DNA of 14,116 nucleotides from the NCBI GenBank assembly GCA_002270565.1, contig NQMI01000308.1, positions 1 to 14,116 of the forward strand, read 5' to 3'. A program made the position numbers and the translations under genes. Every line of letters starts with the position of its first letter. The stretch's first letter is position 1. The notes beneath the pieces were generated by a model that was not told where the DNA came from, ran no database searches, and saw only the letters and a program-made list of their open reading frames with translations. Positions 9,165 to 14,116 of this stretch are shown one piece after another. This stretch comes from Stenocarpella maydis. Taxonomy: Eukaryota; Ascomycota; Sordariomycetes; Diaporthales; Diaporthaceae.

Positions 9165-10849
9165 ATGAGCGACGAGTTGCTTGTACCCCTGGACGGCATA
9201 TCAGATCAGATATCGCTTCTCTGTGATGTGTGCGGCCAAATCGGTACAAGTGATGGCTGCTGGTTCATCCAAAGCGGCAAAAGTTCGATGCCCGGTTTGG
9301 GAATATACATCCACCATGGCGACCTAGATTCTCTTGACAAAAGCGCTCGTGGAGGTTGCGAATTCTGCTGGTTCCTGCTCTTTTCAATATTGAATAGCGA
9401 CGATGCTAGGCACGTACCAACAAAAAATGCGAAGACTATCAAGCTGAGACCTTTGCTGAGCCTGAGGACGGAGGACCACAGGCAGATGCTCAGCGAAGGG
9501 CAGTCCTTCCAGGAGACCTTGTATATCAACAACGCCAGCTACGTAACAACAACAGATGAAGCAACAGAAGGGACAACAGACCGAGCAATGGATGAGAACC
9601 TGGTTACAAATACGAGGTCAAGTTGCGAGGAGGGAACGACGGTTAGCGTCAAGAAGCTCCTCATTCGAGACTGTCACCTGAGATTGCAGTTGTCTTGCAA
9701 AACAGCCTCAGGGATATAGGAGACATTAAGTGGCTCCATCTTCTACCAAAGCTGTGTGGGTATGGGAGGGTCATTTTGATTGGCAGCACTTACATTAACA
9801 GGCTCCCGTCTAACTTGCGTGCTGTTATTCTGCGCCCACAAGATGCCTTTGCTGCCTACAAGGCACCTTTGGTTTCCGGGCTGCCGTTCAAGCTCACAGC
9901 TCGCCTCTGTAAGGAAAGTCTGGTTTCTCTCACTGATTACCTTGCTGACATTACCGTTGGTTAGGGGATCCATTGGAACTAATAGCTACCGTATGGGCGA
10001 TCCCTCCCACGCTATTCATAAACAGCCTTTTGCGTCGTATACGTGGCTGGCGCGAAACATGCTTTGCTCGTCATTCAAAATGCCGTGGAATGAGAAGCTC
10101 ACAGCCTCTCCCAAGCCGTGTTATAGAAGTCGTTGCCGGAAGCTCGCCTCATGTAGTCAAGGTTCGAGACACAAGGGGACAATCGGGGGCTTACACTACT
10201 CTATCGTATTGCTAGGGCACTTACCCACAAAAGACAACCTCCAAATCCACACTCGCTGAACATTCTGTCGGTATCCGTGTTTCAACGCTGCCAGAGAATA
10301 ATCCAGGATGCTATCATGTTATGTTGGTTACTAGAAATTCCGTACCTCTGGGTCGATTCCCTGTGCATCATCCAAAATGGCTTGGATGATTGGCATCATG
10401 AAGCAGCTGAGATGGCTACTATATGTGGCCGATCGACGCTGACGATAACCACCCCGGAAAATAGCCAGTGCGGCGAAGACTTGAGAACTCTCAACAATAA
10501 GCAAACAAGAGAACCAGCTCTACCTCAATTATTATGGGAGCACCATACGGAAGAACAGACTCTTACAGTATTGGTTACTGCTCGACTAAAGGTTATGGAT
10601 TCGGGTGGCTGCTCTCCCTTCCCATATCCATATGGAATGACATACTCACCGTGGATGACCAAGTGCTGGACCTTGTCAAAATAGCTCCTGTCCCCAAGAG
10701 CGCTTCACTGTGGGAGTGAAAGAGTGTGGGGCTGCTATGAGACATGGTGGTATAGAATTAAATCTTCACCGGGGCATAGCATCTTTTACAAATGTGAAAG
10801 CATTCAGACACAGAGTGCCCGCCGGATGGTCGATCAAATTTTCAAATAA
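9165..10849 (+). pseudogene. Decayed HET-domain (heterokaryon incompatibility-like) gene
   Basis: The N-terminal part has the usual Cys-rich HET leader: LCDVCGQI at about residue 19 and HGDLDSLDKSARGGCEFCWF at about 51-70. A 56-bp intron fits at 9909-9964 (GTAAGG..GCTGAC..TTAG). It joins the frames so that the product runs into GWRETCFARHSKCRG, then PSRVIEVV, VRDTRGQSGAYTTLSYC (HET core) and, in another frame, RIIQDAIMLCWLLEIPYLWVDSLCIIQN, DDWHHEAAEMATI, STLTIT. The breaks: the Trp codon of the conserved YCWG is TAG (10213-10215). One extra base near 10294 shifts the frame between VSTLP and RIIQDAI. Another TAG at 10682-10684 precedes LLSPRALHCGSERVW. An unexplained frame change lies near 9600-9700, either an intron I cannot place or an indel. 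Such proteins act in nonself recognition and cell death after hyphal fusion. This copy cannot make a full product. Confidence 0.85.
9909..9964 (+). other. Probable intron inside the HET pseudogene
   Basis: This 56-bp stretch begins GTAAGG, has a branch-like GCTGAC near its 3' end and ends TTAG. Removing it joins the upstream frame (..LPFKLTARL) through TGG to the frame carrying ..LLRRIRGWRETC without a stop. That supports the HET gene having once been spliced and functional before decay. Confidence 0.55.
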
Positions 10850-10965
10850 CAATCAACTTTTATTAATCCTCAAGATAGTCCGCCTACTTTTTAGCTCATT
10901 CTCCTAAATGGTAAATCTAGAAAGCATCACTGAGGTCATTGCCCAGAAGCCAGAAGCCACAGTTA

Positions 10966-12975
10966 TCACATCTCATCAATATGGTGCTTCTGTTTCCATT
11001 CGCTGAAAGCATCCACATAGTCCTGTGGCCCATAGGGGTCCCACATCTCCTTCAGTAGGCCTTCCTTTCGATGAACCCGCAGGCCCAAGTCGCGCGCGAG
11101 CAGGTCAATGTAGGGCTGGGCATCAAACACAAAGTCTGGAAACTTACTTCCCTGCCCGGCAGGATACCGCCATTTTCCGAACCTGCTATGGAGAATGGTC
11201 TCGTACTGCATCTTGTTCCTCTGCTCGTCGTCTTCGATATCCGGCAGGGTAACCCCGCAGCCAATGAAGTAGGCGTTGATCCACAGCGACTGGAAGAAGG
11301 CATTTGTCGGAATGTTGAAGTTCATCATCATGCCTGCAAAGGCGATATCGCGGCGACGGATCTGGGACTGAGATGAGGGGATGACAAAGCGATAGAGTCT
11401 CCACGGCGTTAGATCTGAGGAACCAGGAGAGCTGGCCTTGTTATCGTCTTTTGAGATGGTAGTGTGCCCCTTCTGCTCAGTGAGAGGGATGAAGTTCTTG
11501 TTTTGCACAGGCGGATTTTGCAGGCGAGGCCAACGCCTCAGTATCTCCCTATCTGCCCGCTCGACGAGATCGTTCGGTTCAGACGGCAAGGGGACATGAG
11601 GAACGCCTAATTCAGCCTCGATCCCCTCGGGTAAGAATTTTATAGGGGCCGCCCATTTCCAGCCCGTAGCGCATATCATGACATCGGTCTTGATTTGGGT
11701 GTCGTTTGAGAGGTTCACGGCGCCATCCGGCCCTAGGGATGCGATATCCGCGACGTGTACCTTCACAGTGCCGTTCCTCAAGAGCTCATAAAAATCGGTG
11801 TCGTAATTGTAGATGGAGAAGCTGGAAGCTACGAACATCGGGTGGCTCCATGGCTGCAGCTTGGCTGTTTCGGGGTGAGCCCTGAAGTTATTGAGAGCCG
11901 TTACGTCGTTACCCAGAATAAACCAGAAGGCGTTGGTGATGAGACGTCCGACGGCATTGCCGTGGAGGAAACTGCGAATCCCGGAGTAGCCGTCGGCATC
12001 GCCCCTGTGGTTGTGGCTCAATCAGCTTGGGAGGTGGGCACTCAACCGAAAGTATCTACACGAGGGATAGGAAAGAGTGCTCGTCAGAAAAGTACACACC
12101 AAGCACAAGGGCTGAACCACGTCAGAGCCCTCGTCATGACCAACTTCTCCAGCCATTTCTTCAGCGGCGTCACAAAGGCCGGAGACATCCACACTGGGCC
12201 GTGGCCGGATGCCCTGATGACCCAGTCCACTTGCACGCCTTTGATAGCGTGGGCATATGCGGCGTCCCATCCCGTCTTTCCCCCTCCAAATATCGTCACC
12301 CGCTTGGCCGTCTCGACTGTATCCGCGTGTTGGGCGAAGTCCTTTCCGTGGAAGATTGGTTTGCCGAAGGAACTCTGTCCTTCGAAATGTGGCAGGAAGG
12401 GCTCCGAAGTGAGTCCAGAAGCAACGATCAACTTCCTGGCCAATATCAATGACTCACTCCCGCCCTTGACGCTCTTGACAATCCAACCACCCGAGGGGTT
12501 GTTCTGCTCGGCAGAGATGACTCGCGTCGAGTAACGGATCTTGTCCGCGATGTCAAACGCTTCGGCGACTTTCTCCAGATAGTCGTGCACAACCCTGCCA
12601 GGAATGTGCTCTCGTGGCTTGACCCCGAAGACATCTGTGCTCATGGGGAAGTCGGGGAACTCGTATGTACCCAGTTGGTTATTGGTCTTCAGGCACGGGT
12701 AGAGGCGCTCCGAAGCCCATGTTCCACCCAAGGACATATTAGAGTCGAGGATCACCAGAGACTTGGAAGGTTGAAGCTGGTGAAACGTCTTGGCGGCTGC
12801 TATACCTGCCCAGCCTGGGGTTTTGTTTGGTCAACTCGTCTGGTTCCTTGTTCCCAAGAACCAGAGCTGCGGGCTTGCCGCTTGGTGCTCTCAGTCCATT
12901 GCATGGAATGCAACGGAAAATTGAAGCATGTGCGCACTTACCCGCACCGATGACCACGAGGTCTGCTTCCTCCAT
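10966..12975 (-). CDS. FAD/NADPH-dependent monooxygenase, FMO-like, 3 exons, 595 aa
   Basis: Minus-strand exons: 12975-12942, 12814-12100, 12004-10966. The introns (127 and 95 bp) have GT..AG ends, and the coding total of 1788 bp closes in frame. The product should insert one oxygen atom into a small organic substrate using FAD and NADPH, as in the fungal flavin-dependent (dimethylaniline/Baeyer-Villiger-like) oxidases. The FAD-binding Rossmann motif GAGWAG is at residues 10-15, assembled across the first splice site. SLGGTW follows at about 39-44, the NADPH-binding GGGKTG at 188-193, and ATGW at 362-365. The FMO fingerprint position reads FHGKDFAQ (166-173) and lacks the usual His. Exon junctions fall inside conserved text (GAG|W and CAW|GDADGYSGIR), which supports them. 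Relatives often occur in fungal secondary-metabolite clusters, but no core synthase is visible here. The substrate is unknown. It appears intact. Confidence 0.9.
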
Positions 12976-13690
12976 TGTGTGCTATGGTATTTGAAGCTTG
13001 GAACCCTTGCAGTGTTGATGTTTTGCCTGTAGAAGACGCAACCTGTACACCTTGGACCAACTTTCCAATCTGGCCTGGCTGGCGCAGTAAAGCGCTTCCT
13101 GCAAAGTGGTCGATGGGTAGTCTGAGATAATGCCCTGGAGTCGGAGGTTCTGCAGATTTAAAACGTGCAATCTGCGGGGTACTCCTGTCAATATTTTCGT
13201 CGTCAGCCAAAGTGCTGACGGTGGTCAGCAGTTATCGGACACAACGTGCCTAGGTATTTAGCCTGCTTTTCCGCGCACGCGCCAATGACCAGGCCAGACA
13301 CGTCGGTGTTGGACGGACTGATGTCATTCAAATTGAGATCTTGAAATCAGAGCCCAGGCGAAAGGAAACTAGGTATAAGTATGCATCCGTGAGACTTGGA
13401 TCAGACGTTCCGTGGTCCGGTGAGCGAAATCCGGAATCCACATGATTGATCACTTCGGGGTCAAAGTCCATGAAAAAATACGGCCGAGAACCTTGACACA
13501 GCCCAAGAAAAGCAATAATAAGCGACATATCGATTTCGGTCCCCCAGCCTGCTCACAACTAGGCCCCCCCTGTTACTTGTCGCTGAAACCGTCTGACGCC
13601 TCTAACAAATGGATTTTTACAAGAACGCTAGCGCAGCTCCTACGCGTCTTCTTTATCCTCCCCAATTTTCTCCTTACCTTCAGCCAGAAT
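12976..13690. other. Region upstream of the FMO-like gene
   Basis: There is no supportable gene here. It should contain the promoter of the minus-strand monooxygenase. An inverted repeat at 13201-13220 and an AT-rich TTTAAA-type stretch near 13157-13162 are the only points I would mark. A CCTAGGTA run is at about 13249-13256. Confidence 0.45.
13201..13220. promoter_or_regulatory. Inverted repeat CGTCAGC-N6-GCTGACG upstream of the FMO-like gene
   Basis: Perfect 7-bp arms (13201-13207 and 13214-13220) surround six bases. It lies about 230 bp upstream of the monooxygenase start. A further partial copy (GGTCAGCAG) follows at about 13223-13231. The arms contain CGTCA/TGACG half-sites, so a dimeric activator (bZIP or other) is conceivable. 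The role is inferred from symmetry and position only. Confidence 0.3.
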
Positions 13691-14045
13691 TTCTATAGCA
13701 CATATAAGCCGCTTAAATGCATCTATTATATACCTTATTAGTACTATGTATTTTTTACTTTTACTCCTTTCAATTAATACCTTCATTACTTAAATTGATT
13801 ATTAAAAAAGCTATCAAATTACTTAAATTAATTTATATACTTTCTTGATTTAATTATTTTCATAAAGCTAATATAATTCTTCAAGATACTTAACTATAAT
13901 AAAATAAAAGGTTTAAATTTATAATCATTACTTATAAATATATATTAATTGTCTTGAACTTTCTAACTATTATAATAATATAAAATAAATATTAAAAAGA
14001 TAAAAAAGATAAGATACATAGTTCTGATGAATTTGTGCTATAGAA
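13691..14045. repeat. AT-rich block bounded by 12-bp inverted repeats, probable decayed small element
   Basis: About 355 bp of very AT-rich DNA starts and ends abruptly. Its borders are a perfect 12-bp inverted repeat: TTCTATAGCACA at 13691-13702 and TGTGCTATAGAA at 14034-14045. If the duplication is the dinucleotide TA (13694-13695 and 14041-14042), the layout TA|TAGCACA...TGTGCTA|TA would suit a Tc1/mariner-like MITE, but the repeat continuing past the TA weakens that reading. No coding capacity is seen. ACTATGTAT at 13743-13751 recurs inverted at 14014-14022. Intense RIP or ordinary AT drift could explain the base composition. Confidence 0.5.
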
Positions 14046-14116
14046 TAGCATTCAGTTCAGCGTGTGTTTCGGCAGGGTCGCAGTGTGGTGCTCTGAGGCG
14101 AATTGGGACGATTGAC

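Noticed and set aside
10206..10294. A GT..AG pair (GTATTG..CCAG) that would remove both the TAG and the frameshift in the HET gene as an intron.
   Set aside because: It would delete the conserved YCWG to LP stretch of the HET core, and the junction reads TCA GAA TAA, an immediate stop. Decay is the better reading.
11755..12534. A 259-codon plus-strand open frame opposite the FMO-like gene.
   Set aside because: It crosses an intron and conserved cofactor motifs of the minus-strand gene and has no motif of its own.
1..14116. tRNA, rRNA, CRISPR array or viral genes.
   Set aside because: I found no tRNA-like TPsiC/anticodon arrangement, no rRNA-like stretch, no regularly spaced repeats and no viral gene motif. 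CRISPR is not expected in a fungal nuclear sequence.

Overview
The window looks like nuclear DNA of a filamentous ascomycete (Pezizomycotina). Introns are short (56-147 bp) with GT..AG ends and CTAAC/CTGAC-like branch sites. A HET-domain (heterokaryon incompatibility type) gene is present. A transposon carries the CAG/CAA to TAG/TAA scars expected of RIP (repeat-induced point mutation). I cannot name the species.

Layout. Positions 1-623 are a gene-free flank. Positions 632-3638 hold a complete but dead Mutator-like (MULE) DNA transposon. It has 44-bp terminal inverted repeats (outer 32 bp identical), an exact 8-bp target-site duplication, and a minus-strand transposase reading frame kept in one frame for about 850 codons but cut by about thirty TAG/TAA stops. 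Two presumed catalytic Asp codons now read Asn. Positions 3647-4554 are gene-poor. A small fungal hypothetical protein (4555-4917, minus) follows, then an intact eight-exon amino acid/GABA/choline-type permease of the APC superfamily (5469-7765, minus, 552 aa) with a 28-nt internal exon. About 1.4 kb of non-coding DNA (7766-9164) includes GATA-type sites near the permease start. A decayed HET-domain gene (9165-10849, plus) faces an intact three-exon FAD/NADPH monooxygenase of the fungal FMO-like class (10966-12975, minus, 595 aa). The right end is AT-rich: about 355 bp (13691-14045) bounded by a perfect 12-bp inverted repeat, probably another decayed small element.

Together. The permease and FMO-like oxidase are intact and on the same strand, but a dead HET gene and non-coding DNA lie between them, so a shared pathway is only a possibility. 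Dead transposon, dead HET gene and AT-rich block mark this as an accessory-type region with two well-kept metabolic genes. I saw no strong evidence of an undescribed multi-gene system. The strongest structural results are the fully bounded RIP-damaged MULE and the inverted-repeat-bounded AT-rich block.
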